Assembly (NCBI RefSeq): GCF_003947415.1
Contig: NZ_QHKL01000003.1
Location: 124,001-188,000 of the forward strand
DNA: 64,000 bases
Source of the DNA: Amycolatopsis sp. WAC 01376
GTDB lineage: Bacteria > Actinomycetota > Actinomycetes > Mycobacteriales > Pseudonocardiaceae
Direction of reading: 5' to 3'
How positions within the stretch are numbered: position 1 is the stretch's first letter; every line of letters starts with the position of its first letter. Under the pieces are notes generated by a model. The model was not told the DNA's origin. It was given only the letters and a program-made list of their open reading frames with translations, and made no database searches. Positions 43,367 to 53,236 of this stretch are shown here, piece after piece. The position numbers and the translations under genes are program-made.

Positions 43367-44785
43367 GTGCGTCTTAGGGACGTGCACAAGCTGGGGAAGG
43401 TCCTGGTCGCCGCGATGGCGGTGGCGGTGTTCGGCGGGACCGCGTACGGATACACGACGCTGGAGTCGCTCGACGGCGTCACCCGCGAAGACGTGATCGA
43501 AGCGCCGGACCCGGGAGAACAGCCCGCCGACGGTTCGCTGGACATCCTGCTGGTCGGGCGCGACGCGCGGACCGACAACCAGGACCGGCCGCTCCCGCCG
43601 GAGATCCTGCGCGAACTGCGGGCCGGGGCGAACGGCGACGACCTGACCGACACGCTCATCGTGCTCCGTATCCCCAACGGGCAGCAGGCCGTGAAGGCGT
43701 TCTCGATCCCGCGTGACTCGTGGGTCGCGCAGCCGGGAACGAAGGACAAGAGCAAGATCAACGAGATCTTCGGCCGGACCAAGTTCGCCTCGGCGAACGA
43801 GCAGCGCGCGGCGGGCAAGACCGACAAGGCCGAGATCAACAAGCAGGCGATCACCGCCGCGCGGAAGGCCACCCTGAAAGCGGTCGAGGAGCTCAGCGGC
43901 GTCAAGATCGATCACTTCGCCGAGGTCAACCTGCTGAGCTTCTACGAGATCAGCAAGGCCGTCGGTGGGGTCGAGGTGTGCCTGAACAAGGCCACCAAGG
44001 ACCGGGATTCGGGCGCGGACTTCCCGGCCGGACGGCAGACGATCCAGGGCGCCGACGCGCTCGCCTTCGTCCGCCAGCGCAAGAACCTGCCCCGCAGTGA
44101 CCTCGACCGCGTCCGCCGTCAGCAGGTTTTCCTCGCCGGACTGGCGCAAAAGGTGCTGTCCGGCGGGACCCTGGCCAACCCGGCGCGGGTGTCCGATCTG
44201 ATCGACGCGGTGAAGCGTTCGGTGGTGCTCGACGGTTCGTGGAATCTGCTCGACTTCGTCCGGCAGATGCGCGGGGTCTCCGGCGGTGGCATCGCCTTCG
44301 AGACGATCCCGGTGGTCAACCCCGACTACCGCTACGACCCCCGGCACCCGACCTGGACCGCCGTGCAGGTGGACCCCGCACAGGTGCGCGCGTTCGCCGC
44401 CTCGCTGATCGGCGCCCAGCCCGCGGCGTCGTCGCAGGCGCCCGCCGGCCCCAAGGTCGACGTCGTCAACGCGAGCGGCAAGGACGGTCTCGCCGCCCGC
44501 GTCTCGGACCTGTTGGCGGAGAAGGGTTTCGGCAAGGGCGACACGAAGGCCGAAGCCGGGCGGCGTACCTCCGTCGTCCGGTACAGCGACGCGGCCGGAC
44601 CCGCGGCGGAGGTCGCGAAGCTGCTCGGTGGACTGGATGTCCAGAAAGCCGACTCGGTCGCCGCGGGAACCATCGAGGTCGTCCTCGGCCAGGTCTACAA
44701 AGGACCGGGCGTGTCCGCGGGCGGGGGAGCGCCCGCGCAGGGCGACCAGCCGATCACCCCGGACGCCGCCGGCTGCATCGACTGA
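43367..44785 (+). CDS. LytR-CpsA-Psr (LCP) family ligase with LytR_C domain
   Basis: 472 residues: a basic N-terminus and one membrane helix (KVLVAAMAVAVFGGTAYGYT), then the LCP domain (about 55-270) with DILLVGRDAR, TLIVLRIPNG, FSIPRDSWV and ALAFVRQRKNLPRSDLDRVRRQ, which carry the Asp/Arg residues for pyrophosphate binding. A C-terminal LytR_C domain (about 360-450) follows, ending in a Gly/Pro-rich tail. LCP enzymes attach polymers such as arabinogalactan or teichoic acid to peptidoglycan. GTG start; no strong RBS. Stops of this and the next, convergent, gene are 3 bp apart. Confidence 0.93.
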   Translation: MRLRDVHKLGKVLVAAMAVAVFGGTAYGYTTLESLDGVTREDVIEAPDPGEQPADGSLDILLVGRDARTDNQDRPLPPEILRELRAGANGDDLTDTLIVLRIPNGQQAVKAFSIPRDSWVAQPGTKDKSKINEIFGRTKFASANEQRAAGKTDKAEINKQAITAARKATLKAVEELSGVKIDHFAEVNLLSFYEISKAVGGVEVCLNKATKDRDSGADFPAGRQTIQGADALAFVRQRKNLPRSDLDRVRRQQVFLAGLAQKVLSGGTLANPARVSDLIDAVKRSVVLDGSWNLLDFVRQMRGVSGGGIAFETIPVVNPDYRYDPRHPTWTAVQVDPAQVRAFAASLIGAQPAASSQAPAGPKVDVVNASGKDGLAARVSDLLAEKGFGKGDTKAEAGRRTSVVRYSDAAGPAAEVAKLLGGLDVQKADSVAAGTIEVVLGQVYKGPGVSAGGGAPAQGDQPITPDAAGCID

Positions 44786-44788
44786 GCC

Positions 44789-45673
44789 TCAGCCAGGTGG
44801 GATCTTGCCGTTCTTGGCGACCGGAAGACCGAGCTGAGCCGGTTCGGTGATGACGGCCTCTTCGCTGGGAAGGCGCGCCAGCACCGGGTTCAGATGGGTC
44901 AGCTTCAGCGTGACCGGCCCGACGACGCTCGGCCCGGTGGTGACGTCGTACTTCGCCAGATCCAGCCACTGCAAGGTGTCGAGTACCTCCGGAGGGATCT
45001 CGTCGCCGCGTTTGGCCACGGGCACGCACAATTGCCGCGCGTTGCCGGCCTTCACGTCCACCTTCGGCCGGTCGGCCAGCACCGGGTTGAGGTGGCCCAG
45101 CGTCAGCGGGAAGGGGACGGCAGGGATGCCGAGGACGCGCAACGCGTAGCACTCGAGGTCGATGTGCCGCACGAACGACAGGACCTCCGGTGGCGGCAGT
45201 ACCCCGTTCTTCGCGACCGGGACGCACAACTGCTCCGGCGACAACATGGTCACGTGCGCGTCCTGGATGCCCAGCTTCCGCACCACGGGGTTCAGGTGGC
45301 TGAGCGTCAGCGGGAAGTTCACCGCGCCGCCCTCGATCCGGTAGCAGGACAGATCCACCCAGCGGACGAAGTCGACGATTCCCGGCGGCGGGATCTCGCC
45401 GTTCTTCGCGACCGGCACGCAGAGCTGTTGGCGCTCACCCAGCTTGACCGTCTCCATCGGCAGCTTCGCCAGGACGGGGTTGAGGTGCTTGAGGGTGAGC
45501 TCCGCCGGTGGCGGTTTGTAGCCCTCGGTCCGGTAGCAGGACAGGTCGAGCTGGGAGACGAAGGGGAGCGGCGGTGGTGCGCCCGGAGCGGCGGTGGCCG
45601 TGCCGGGCAGTACCGCGACGAGCATGAGCGAGGCCAGTGCGGCGAAGCAACGCGAAGTCGATCTTCGTGACAT
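44789..45673 (-). CDS. Secreted protein of four tandem 60-residue cysteine repeats
   Basis: 294 residues with a Sec signal peptide (about 1-29). Four repeats (about 42-100, 107-164, 171-230, 236-294) share the pattern DLxCY...LTLxHLNPVL...QLCVPVAKNG..PPP. Repeats 1-3 have two cysteines each (46/85, 110/150, 175/215), presumably one disulfide per unit. Repeat 4 has lost both (KY for CY, LGLP for LCVP). The CY...LCVP layout recalls the DUF7450 repeat proteins of other bacteria (recalled, uncertain). ATG after GGAAAGG. It is convergent with the LCP gene, so an envelope or extracellular role is likely. Function unknown. Confidence 0.85.
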   Translation of the reverse strand: MSRRSTSRCFAALASLMLVAVLPGTATAAPGAPPPLPFVSQLDLSCYRTEGYKPPPAELTLKHLNPVLAKLPMETVKLGERQQLCVPVAKNGEIPPPGIVDFVRWVDLSCYRIEGGAVNFPLTLSHLNPVVRKLGIQDAHVTMLSPEQLCVPVAKNGVLPPPEVLSFVRHIDLECYALRVLGIPAVPFPLTLGHLNPVLADRPKVDVKAGNARQLCVPVAKRGDEIPPEVLDTLQWLDLAKYDVTTGPSVVGPVTLKLTHLNPVLARLPSEEAVITEPAQLGLPVAKNGKIPPG

Positions 45674-45754
45674 GGCAAGGCCTTTCCGCGAAGTGGGTTG
45701 GCCACTTCACGGTGGACCCGGTTCTAGCCCGCCCGGCACCGCCAAGCGGGCAGC

Positions 45755-48076
45755 CTAAGGTGCGGTCACCGGTTCCAGCCGCACCACGATCGCCTTCGAC
45801 ACCGGGGTGTTCGACTTGTCCGCCACCGAATCCAGTGGCACCAAGGCGTTCGCCTCGGGGAAGTAGGCCGCCGCGCAGCCCTTCGCCGTCGGATACGAGA
45901 CCACCCGGAACCGCGGGGCGCGGCGGTCGCCGTCCCGCCATTCCGAGACGAGGTCGACCATCGCGCCGTCGGTCAGCCCGAGCGACACCAGGTCTTCGGG
46001 GTTGACCAGCACCACGCGCCGGGCGTCCTCGATGCCGCGGTAGCGGTCGGAAAGACCGTAGATCGTGGTGTTGTACTGATCGTGGCTGCGCATCGTCTGC
46101 AGCAGCAGCCTGCCTTCGGGGACCTGCGGATACTCGAGTTCGGAGACGGTGAAGTTCGCCTTGCCGTTGGCGGTTCCGTTGAACTGCCGGGAATCGCGCG
46201 GCGCGTTCGGCAGGACGAAGCCGTCGGGCTCGCGCACGCGGGCGTTGTAGTCGTGGCAGCCGGGGACGACACGGGCGATCCGGTCGCGGATGAGGTCGTA
46301 GTCGGCGTGGAAGTCCCGCCACGGCACGGGGTGCCCGGCGCCGAACAGCGCTTCCGCGAGGTGGCAGATGATCGCGACCTCGGAGAGCAGTTTGTCACTG
46401 GCGGGGGCCAGCCTGCCGCGTGAGGTGTGCACCTGCGACATCGAGTCCTCGACGGTGACGAACTTCTCGCCGCCCGCCTGGACGTCGCGTTCGGTGCGGC
46501 CGAGGGTGGGCAGGATCAGCGCGGTCTTGCCGGGGACGACGTGCGAGCGATTGAGCTTCGTCGACACGTGCGCGGTCAAGGAGCACGACTTGAGCGCCTT
46601 CTCGGTCAGCTCCGTGTCCGGCGTGGCGGAGGCGAAGTTGCCGCCGACGGCGAAGAAGACCTTGCCCTTGCCGTCCCGCATCGCGCGGATCGAATCGACG
46701 GTGTCGTAGCCGTGTTCCCTCGGGACCTTGATGCCGAACTCGGCGTCGAGACTGTCCATGAACGACTCCGGCATCTTCTCCCAGATGCCCATCGTCCGGT
46801 CGCCCTGGACATTGGAGTGCCCGCGCACCGGGCACAGGCCCGCGCCCGGTTCGCCGATCATGCCGCGCACCAGCGCCAGGTTCGCGACCTCGGAGATCGT
46901 CTGCACGGCGTGCTTGTGCTGGGTCAGGCCCATCGCCCAGCAGTAGATGGTCCGCTCCGACGTCGCGATCATCCGCGCCAGCCGCTCGATCTGCTCACGC
47001 GGCAACCCGGTCGCGGCGCCCACTTCGGTCCAGTCGATCTCCCGCAGATGCTTCGCGTAGTCCTCGAAGCCCTCGGTGGACGACTCGACGAACGCGCGAT
47101 CGACGATCGTGCCGGGGGTCTCCTGCTCCCACTTCAGGAGCAGATGACCGATCGCCTGGAACAACGCGAGGTCGCCACCGAGCCGGATCTGCGCGAACTC
47201 GTCGGCAAGCGGGGTTCCCTTGCCGATGACGCCACGGACGTTCTGCGGGTTCTTGAACCGCATCAGGCCGGCTTCGGGCAGCGGGTTGACGGCCATGATC
47301 TTGGCGCCGTTGCCCTTGGCCTCCTCCAGCGCGGAGAGCATGCGCGGGTGGTTGGTGCCGGGGTTCTGGCCGACGACCACGATCAGGTCGGCCTTGTGGA
47401 TGTCGGCGAGCGACACCGAGCCCTTGCCGATCCCGGTCGTGGCCGCGAGGGCCGCGCCGGACGACTCGTGGCACATGTTGGAGCAGTCCGGGAGGTTGTT
47501 GGTGCCGTAGGAACGCACGAGCAGCTGGTAGAGGAACGCGGCCTCGTTGCTGGTGCGGCCGGAGGTGTAGAAGATCGCCTCGTCCGGGTTCCGCAGCGCG
47601 CGGAGCTCGTCCGCGACCAGGGTGAAGGCGTCGTCCCAGGAGATCGGCTCGTAGTGCGAGGCCCCTTCGCGCAGCACGAACGGCTCGGTGATGCGGCCCT
47701 GCTGCCCGAGCCAGAAGTCCGTCTTGTCCGCGAGATCGTGGATGGAGTGCTCGGCGAAGAACTCGCGGCCGACCCGGCGTTTCGTCGCCTCCTCGGCGAC
47801 GGCCTTCGCGCCGTTCTCGCAGAACTCCGCGAGCTTGCGGTGCTCGCCGTCGACCTCGCGCGGCTCCGGCCATGCGCAACCGGGACAGTCGAAACCGTCG
47901 CGCTGGTTCAGCAGGCGCAGCGTCTTCACCGTGCGCGCGGCGCCCATCTGCTCCATGCCGCGTATCAGGGAGACGGCGACCCCGGGGATCCCGGCCGCCC
48001 AGCTCTTCGGTTTCCCGACCTCGAGCTGTGTCTCGTCAACGTCGTTCGCGGGTGCTTCGCGGGTCATGGACCCCAT
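45755..48076 (-). CDS. Molybdopterin oxidoreductase, FdhF/YdeP family
   Basis: 773 residues. The N-terminal DGFDCPGCAWPEP and FCENGAKAVAEEATKR mark the FdhF/YdeP branch of formate-dehydrogenase-like enzymes, in which the iron-sulfur ligands are reduced. Then come YTSGRTSNEAAFLYQLLVRS, CSNMCHESSG with a Cys/Ser at the active-site position, GQNPGTNHPRM for molybdopterin binding, and the C-terminal dinucleotide domain MRSHDQYNTTIYGLSDRYRG. It may oxidise formate or handle a related one-carbon or acid-stress reaction. ATG at 48076 or 48067; AAGG favours 48076. FdhD 4.8 kb away would sulfurate its cofactor. Confidence 0.95.
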   Translation of the reverse strand: MGSMTREAPANDVDETQLEVGKPKSWAAGIPGVAVSLIRGMEQMGAARTVKTLRLLNQRDGFDCPGCAWPEPREVDGEHRKLAEFCENGAKAVAEEATKRRVGREFFAEHSIHDLADKTDFWLGQQGRITEPFVLREGASHYEPISWDDAFTLVADELRALRNPDEAIFYTSGRTSNEAAFLYQLLVRSYGTNNLPDCSNMCHESSGAALAATTGIGKGSVSLADIHKADLIVVVGQNPGTNHPRMLSALEEAKGNGAKIMAVNPLPEAGLMRFKNPQNVRGVIGKGTPLADEFAQIRLGGDLALFQAIGHLLLKWEQETPGTIVDRAFVESSTEGFEDYAKHLREIDWTEVGAATGLPREQIERLARMIATSERTIYCWAMGLTQHKHAVQTISEVANLALVRGMIGEPGAGLCPVRGHSNVQGDRTMGIWEKMPESFMDSLDAEFGIKVPREHGYDTVDSIRAMRDGKGKVFFAVGGNFASATPDTELTEKALKSCSLTAHVSTKLNRSHVVPGKTALILPTLGRTERDVQAGGEKFVTVEDSMSQVHTSRGRLAPASDKLLSEVAIICHLAEALFGAGHPVPWRDFHADYDLIRDRIARVVPGCHDYNARVREPDGFVLPNAPRDSRQFNGTANGKANFTVSELEYPQVPEGRLLLQTMRSHDQYNTTIYGLSDRYRGIEDARRVVLVNPEDLVSLGLTDGAMVDLVSEWRDGDRRAPRFRVVSYPTAKGCAAAYFPEANALVPLDSVADKSNTPVSKAIVVRLEPVTAP

Positions 48077-48113
48077 CGTGCGCCTTGCCGCCTCCGCGCG
48101 CGACCGAGGGGGG

Positions 48114-48437
48114 TCAGGCGTCGGTGACGAGCCGGGTGATCTGCGATTCGTCCAGCGGGAACCATGGCGTCTCGTTGACGCCGCGTTCCTGCACCGCGTT
48201 CACCGTCACCGCGGCCACGACCAGCACGATCAGGCCGGCGATCGCGGCGATGCCCGGCCACCGGCTCGAACCCGGCGCGGAGTAGCCGCCACCGGAGGGG
48301 GCCGCCTTGCGCTGCTTGCGGCGCTTCTTCTTGAGTTCCTTCTTCGCACCCAGCCAGGCGTCCAGTTCGGCGTGTTTCTGCCAGTTCGGGTCGACCAGGT
48401 CCGGGTGGGTCTCGATCCGCCGGTCCTCTTCGTCCAT
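48114..48437 (-). CDS. Single-pass membrane protein with basic N-terminal domain (short paralogue)
   Basis: 107 residues. The cytoplasmic part, ETHPDLVDPNWQKHAELDAW and LGAKKELKKKRRKQRK, precedes one helix (about 63-82, IAAIAGLIVLVVAAVTVNAV) and a 25-residue external tail. The N-terminal 40 residues are homologous to the next gene upstream. ATG at 48437 after GAGGAC. The leader CACTGGGGAAG is also conserved between the two genes, pointing to a tandem duplication. Confidence 0.75.
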   Translation of the reverse strand: MDEEDRRIETHPDLVDPNWQKHAELDAWLGAKKELKKKRRKQRKAAPSGGGYSAPGSSRWPGIAAIAGLIVLVVAAVTVNAVQERGVNETPWFPLDESQITRLVTDA

Positions 48438-48467
48438 CTCTGTCCTCTTCCCCAGTGTTTCGGCCCG

Positions 48468-49442
48468 CTACCCGCAGGTGTCCAGCGACGGCAGGGGTTT
48501 CGTCGGATCGTAGGCAGCGGCATCGTCGCCGACGGGTACGCCGACGACCGGTCTGTCCTTGTCAGCGTACTGGGGCGCGAGGATACCCGTCTTGATCGCG
48601 TCACAGGCCATGCGTGAGCGGTAGCCCGAACCTTGCCCGATGCTGAGCCCGGCGTCGGCCTTCGCGAACGGCGGAGCCTTGCGGATCATGTAGTCCTGTT
48701 CCTCGCGGAGGAACGGGACGATGTCCGCCGGTGACCGGGCCTCGTCCGGGCGCGCGTCGAAGGCGTAGGCGACCGCGTAGCTCGCGTGGACGATCAACTC
48801 GCCCTTGCCGCCGGGCTTCGCCGTGAGTGACCCGGTCATGCGCGGCGGCACCTGCGACAGCCCTTTCGCTCCGATGAGGGTGAAGTACCGATCCTTTTCG
48901 AGGGTGGGACCGCTCGTGAGCGTCTGTTCGAGCCGGGTGCGTTCGTTCGGGGTCAGCAGGGCGAGCAGTTCCGAGCCGTTGTGGTCCCGGAGCGCCCGAG
49001 AACCGAGCCGTGCGGCCGCGATGGCCTTCGTCACCGTCTGATACGCCGCGTCGACCTCCTGCGCGGTGAAGCCGCCGATGGCCTGCCCCGGCGGCACGGC
49101 GATCCCGGCGACGCCTTCGCGCCAGTTCGCCGCGGGGGTGCGGTCGAAAGGCCGGGCGAGGTCGACGCCGCTGAGCACCGGAGCCACCTTCGGAGGTTGT
49201 GCGGCGCTGGAGCTTCCCCGCAGCTGGTTCACGACCACCACCGCGGCCGCGAGCACGGCCACGGTCATGACCAGGAACAGGACCACCACGTGCCACCGGG
49301 ACATCCGGAACCGCCGTCGCGGCTTCTGTTTCCGCCGCCGTTTGAGGTCCTGCTTCGCGCCGAGCCGGGCGGCGCGTTCGGCCCGCTTGCGCCATTCCGG
49401 ATCCATCAGATCCGGATGCGTCTCCAGCTGCCGGTCTTCCAA
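48468..49442 (-). CDS. Single-pass membrane protein with basic N-terminal domain (long paralogue)
   Basis: 324 residues. The N-terminal ETHPDLMDPEWRKRAERAAR and LGAKQDLKRRRKQKPRRRF match the short paralogue; a helix (about 46-69, VVVLFLVMTVAVLAAAVVVV) leads to an external domain of about 250 residues. That domain has REGVAGIAVPPGQAIGGFTA, KGLSQVPPRMTGSLTAKPGG and a Cys pair near the C-terminus. TTG at 49442 is chosen by alignment with the paralogue and its shared CACTGGGGAAG leader; ATG at 49481 is an alternative. It is divergent from valS. I do not recognise the external domain. Confidence 0.75.
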   Translation of the reverse strand: MEDRQLETHPDLMDPEWRKRAERAARLGAKQDLKRRRKQKPRRRFRMSRWHVVVLFLVMTVAVLAAAVVVVNQLRGSSSAAQPPKVAPVLSGVDLARPFDRTPAANWREGVAGIAVPPGQAIGGFTAQEVDAAYQTVTKAIAAARLGSRALRDHNGSELLALLTPNERTRLEQTLTSGPTLEKDRYFTLIGAKGLSQVPPRMTGSLTAKPGGKGELIVHASYAVAYAFDARPDEARSPADIVPFLREEQDYMIRKAPPFAKADAGLSIGQGSGYRSRMACDAIKTGILAPQYADKDRPVVGVPVGDDAAAYDPTKPLPSLDTCG

Positions 49443-49540
49443 GAGCCCGCCCTTCCCCAGTGCGTGACGACATCCCCTCATCGGCTGGGAACAGCGGGCG
49501 TTACGGCCGGTGAGGAACTCGCTGGAGAGGGTTCGTAGAC

Positions 49541-52183
49541 TTGTCAACTGTGACCGAGAACGCCCAGCCGCAGCAGACCGACCTTCCGGGTGCCTGGAAC
49601 CCGGCCGACGAAGAAGCCTCGCTCTACCAGCGTTGGGTAGACGCCGGCTACTTCACGGCCGACCCCACGTCGGACAAGCCGCCGTTCACGGTAGTCATCC
49701 CGCCCCCGAACGTGACCGGTTCGCTGCACATCGGGCACGCGTTCGAGCACACCCTGATCGACGCCAGCACCCGCTACCACCGCATGCTCGGCGACGAGAC
49801 GCTGTACCTGCCGGGCATGGACCACGCGAGCATCGCGGTCCACGCCCTGGTCGAGAAGCAGCTCCGCGCCGAGGGCACCAGCCGCCGTGAGCTCGGTCGC
49901 GAGGCCTTCGTCGAGCGTGTCTGGCAATGGAAGAACGAGCACGGCGGCAAGATCCTCGCCCAGATGAAGCGCCTCGGCGAGGGTGTCGACTGGTCCCGTG
50001 AGCGGTTCACCATGGACGACGGCCTGTCCAAGGCCGTCAACACGATCTTCAAGAAGCTCTTCGACGACGGCCTGATCTACCGTGCCGAGCGGCTGGTCAA
50101 CTGGTCGCCGGAGCTGCGGTCGGTGCTGTCCGACGCCGAGGTGAAGCACGAAGAGGTCGAGGGCGAACTCGTCTCCATGCGCTACGGCGACGGCGAGAAC
50201 GCGATCGTCGTGGCCACCACCCGGATGGAGACGATGCTCGGCGACACCGCCGTCGCGGTCCACCCGGACGACGAGCGCTACACGCACCTCATCGGCACCG
50301 AGGTCGAGCTTCCGCTGACCGGGCGCAAGATCCCGATCGTCGCGGACAAGCACGTCGACCCGGAGTTCGGCACCGGCGCCGTCAAGGTGACGCCCGCGCA
50401 CGACCCGAACGACTTCGAGATCGGCCAGCGGCACGACCTGCCGATGATCACGATCATGGACGAGCAGGGCCGTATCGACGGCACCGGCACCGAATTCGAC
50501 GGCATGGACCGCTTCGAGGCCCGTGTCGCGGTGCGGGAGAAGCTGCGCGAGCAGGGCCGCATCGTCGCGGAGAAGCGTCCGTACCTGCACAGCGTCGGAC
50601 ACTCCGAGCGCTCGAAGGAGCCGATCGAGCCGCGGCTTTCGCTGCAGTGGTTCGTCAAGGTCGGCCCGCTCGCGAAGGCCGCCGGCGACGCGGTGCGTGA
50701 CGGCCGCGTGAACGTCCACCCGCCGGAGATGGAGAAGCGCTACTTCGACTGGGTCGACAACCTGCACGACTGGTGCATCTCGCGTCAGCTGTGGTGGGGT
50801 CACCGCATCCCGGTCTGGTACGGCCCGAACGACGAGGTCGTCTGCGTCGGACCGGACGAGGAGCCGCCCTCCGGCGAAGGCTGGACCCAGGACCCGGACG
50901 TCCTCGACACCTGGTTCTCGTCGGGCCTGTGGCCGTTCTCCACCCTCGGCTGGCCGGAGAAGACCCCGGACCTGAACAAGTTCTATCCGACGTCGGTGCT
51001 GGTCACCGGCTACGACATCCTGTTCTTCTGGGTCGTGCGGATGATGATGTTCGGCCTCTACGCCACCGGCGAGGCGCCGTTCAAGACCATCGCGCTGCAC
51101 GGCATGGTCCGCGACCAGTTCGGCAAGAAGATGTCGAAGACCGCGGGCAACGGTGTCGACCCCATCGAGTGGATGGACCGCTACGGCACCGACGCGCTGC
51201 GGTTCACCCTCACCCGCGGCGCCAACCCGGGCACCGACGTGCCGATCGGCGAGGAGTGGGTCGCGGGTTCCCGGAACTTCACCACGAAGCTCTGGAACGC
51301 CACCAAGTTCGCGATGATGAACGGCGCGGACGCGAACGCCCCGCTGCCCGCCCCGGCCGAACTCACCGAGGCGGACCGCTGGATCCTCGGCAGGCTCGGG
51401 ACCGTCGTCGACGAGGTCACCGGGTACCTGGCGGACTACCAGTTCGCGAAGGCCACCGACACGCTCTACCAGTTCACCTGGACCGAGCTGTGCGACTGGT
51501 ACCTGGAGCTGTCGAAGGTCCAGGTCTTCCAGGGCGACGAAGCCCGCGTGACGGCGACGCGCGCGGTGCTGGGGCACGTGTTCGACACCGTGCTGAAGCT
51601 GCTGCACCCGTTCATCCCGTTCATCACCGAAAAGCTGTGGACGGCGCTGACCGGCCGCGAGTCGCTGGTGATCGCCCCGTGGCCGGTGGCGGACTCCTCG
51701 TACGCCGACGCCGTGGCGGACAAGCGGATCGCGGACGTGCGGAAACTGGTCACCGAGGTCCGCCGGTTCCGCGCGGACCAGGGCCTCAAGCCCAGCCAGA
51801 AGGTGGCCGCGCGGCTGTCCGGCGACGGGTTCGCCGAGATCACCGGACACGACGAGCCGATCCGCGCGCTGGTCCGGCTCACGCAGCCCGAAGACGGCTT
51901 CGCGCCGAGCGCGTCGCTCGAGGTCGGGCTGTCGGCCGGCGTCGTCACCGTCGAACTGGACCTGTCCGGCACGATCGACGTCGCCGCGGAGCGCAAGCGC
52001 CTGCAGAAGGACCTCGGCGCGGCGGAGAAGGAACTCGCGCAGGCCGAGGCCAAGCTCGGCAACCAGGCCTTCATCGACAAGGCGCCGGAGCCGGTGATCG
52101 GCAAGATCCGGGCCCGCAAGGAGACCGCGGTGGCCGATATCGAGCGCATCAACGCGCGGTTGGCGACGCTGCCCGCCTCCTGA
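49541..52183 (+). CDS. valS: Valyl-tRNA synthetase
   Basis: 880-residue class I aminoacyl-tRNA synthetase. HIGH motif in [11 protein letters not shown] near 63; KMSKS-type [13 protein letters not shown] near 530; editing domain with [19 protein letters not shown]; anticodon-binding domain with [12 protein letters not shown]; and the C-terminal coiled coil (about 820-875, [20 protein letters not shown]) unique to ValS. TTG at 49541 is the likely start (GGAGAGG 11 bases upstream); GTG at 49550 is close. In most actinobacteria folC follows directly; here two minus-strand genes intervene. Confidence 0.98.
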   Translation: MSTVTENAQPQQTDLPGAWNPADEEASLYQRWVDAGYFTADPTSDKPPFTVVIPPPNVTGSLHIGHAFEHTLIDASTRYHRMLGDETLYLPGMDHASIAVHALVEKQLRAEGTSRRELGREAFVERVWQWKNEHGGKILAQMKRLGEGVDWSRERFTMDDGLSKAVNTIFKKLFDDGLIYRAERLVNWSPELRSVLSDAEVKHEEVEGELVSMRYGDGENAIVVATTRMETMLGDTAVAVHPDDERYTHLIGTEVELPLTGRKIPIVADKHVDPEFGTGAVKVTPAHDPNDFEIGQRHDLPMITIMDEQGRIDGTGTEFDGMDRFEARVAVREKLREQGRIVAEKRPYLHSVGHSERSKEPIEPRLSLQWFVKVGPLAKAAGDAVRDGRVNVHPPEMEKRYFDWVDNLHDWCISRQLWWGHRIPVWYGPNDEVVCVGPDEEPPSGEGWTQDPDVLDTWFSSGLWPFSTLGWPEKTPDLNKFYPTSVLVTGYDILFFWVVRMMMFGLYATGEAPFKTIALHGMVRDQFGKKMSKTAGNGVDPIEWMDRYGTDALRFTLTRGANPGTDVPIGEEWVAGSRNFTTKLWNATKFAMMNGADANAPLPAPAELTEADRWILGRLGTVVDEVTGYLADYQFAKATDTLYQFTWTELCDWYLELSKVQVFQGDEARVTATRAVLGHVFDTVLKLLHPFIPFITEKLWTALTGRESLVIAPWPVADSSYADAVADKRIADVRKLVTEVRRFRADQGLKPSQKVAARLSGDGFAEITGHDEPIRALVRLTQPEDGFAPSASLEVGLSAGVVTVELDLSGTIDVAAERKRLQKDLGAAEKELAQAEAKLGNQAFIDKAPEPVIGKIRARKETAVADIERINARLATLPAS

Positions 52184-52191
52184 CGAGCGCT

Positions 52192-52238
52192 ATGAAAGGT
52201 CCTTTCCTTGCAAATTTCGCAAGGAAAGGACCTTTCAT
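52192..52238. terminator. 20-bp palindrome between valS and the SGNH gene
   Basis: ATGAAAGGTCCTTTCCTTGC (52192-52211) pairs perfectly with GCAAGGAAAGGACCTTTCAT (52219-52238); the AAATTTC loop can extend the stem. It starts 8 bases after the valS stop and ends 15 before the SGNH stop, so it serves as a bidirectional terminator. Confidence 0.75.
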
Positions 52239-52253
52239 TGCACGTGCGGTGGT

Positions 52254-53129
52254 TCAGCGGAGGTGTCGGAGGACCACTCCGGCCACCCCGGCCATCCCGG
52301 TGCGGTACGGGTGGTACGCCGCCGCGGCGAGCAGTTTCGTGTGCTGCCCGTTGATCCACGCGGCACCGTTCGGCGCGCAGGCGTCATGCCCGGCGGACGG
52401 GCCGAACGTGTCCACGAAGGTCGCCTTGCCGTCGGCGGCGACGGCCTTCTCGATCGCCGAGTTCAACGCCTTCTCGACGTCGTTGAGCCAGGCGTAGTCG
52501 CCCTCGGCGAAGGGCAGGATCTTCGGGCAGTAGCCGGATTCCGGCGCGATCCGCGGGTAGCCGACGACGAGCACGTCGGCGCGCGGCGAGCGGGCGTGGA
52601 TGCCGGCCAGCACCTTCTCGACGTTCTTGCCGGTGTCGGCGATCTTGGCCTTGATGGTGTCGATGCCGCCGACGGTGAACCTGTCCTGGCACGGGCTCCC
52701 GGTGGGATCGCTCGCGCGCAGCGACGGGCAGATGCCGACCAGCGTGCCGAAGACGCCGTAGTCGTTGCCGCCGATACCGACGGTGACCAGGTCGGTGTTC
52801 GCGCGCAGGGCGCTGAACTGCGGCGGGTTGCTGCCGAGGGTCACCCGCTGCCGCTGCGTCATGTTCGTGGTGTCGGCGCCACCGCAGCTGATGTCGGTGA
52901 ACGAGCGCACCCGCAGCGCCGTGGCGAGGATCGACGGGTAGTTCTGCGTCGACTTGCCGCAGAAGAGTGGGTCGAGGCGGGGGAGCGGGATCAGCGGTCC
53001 GGAGGTGTAGGAATCACCCAGCGCGACGTAATTCCGGTAGGACCGCTCGGCGGCGGTGGCCGCCGTGGCGGAGGCGATCAGCAGGACGACGGTCGAGACG
53101 GCCGCGAACAGGACACGTCTTAAGCGCAT
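52254..53129 (-). CDS. Secreted SGNH/GDSL lipase-esterase
   Basis: 291 residues with a signal peptide (1-27). Block I VALGDSYTSG carries the nucleophile Ser, the oxyanion Gly lies in the ISCGGADT segment, block III is GIGGNDYG and block V HPYRTG near the C-terminus supplies His (with Ala-Ala-Tyr before it rather than DxxH). Six cysteines in the mature part suggest three disulfides, as in Streptomyces SGNH lipases. It probably hydrolyses esters outside the cell. It converges on valS across the palindrome. Confidence 0.92.
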   Translation of the reverse strand: MRLRRVLFAAVSTVVLLIASATAATAAERSYRNYVALGDSYTSGPLIPLPRLDPLFCGKSTQNYPSILATALRVRSFTDISCGGADTTNMTQRQRVTLGSNPPQFSALRANTDLVTVGIGGNDYGVFGTLVGICPSLRASDPTGSPCQDRFTVGGIDTIKAKIADTGKNVEKVLAGIHARSPRADVLVVGYPRIAPESGYCPKILPFAEGDYAWLNDVEKALNSAIEKAVAADGKATFVDTFGPSAGHDACAPNGAAWINGQHTKLLAAAAYHPYRTGMAGVAGVVLRHLR

Positions 53130-53236
53130 GAGAACCCCGATCTCCGGACTGGATGGCCTCTCAAAAATGAACCGGATCCGGCCTGCCCGGCGCCGCCGAT
53201 CGGGTGGACGAGCACCGGTTTCACCCGCTTGGGGTG

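Noticed and set aside
49443..49540. T-box leader before valS
   Set aside because: The gap is under 100 bp and has no T-box or specifier-like helices; the upstream DNA is the coding start of a divergent gene.
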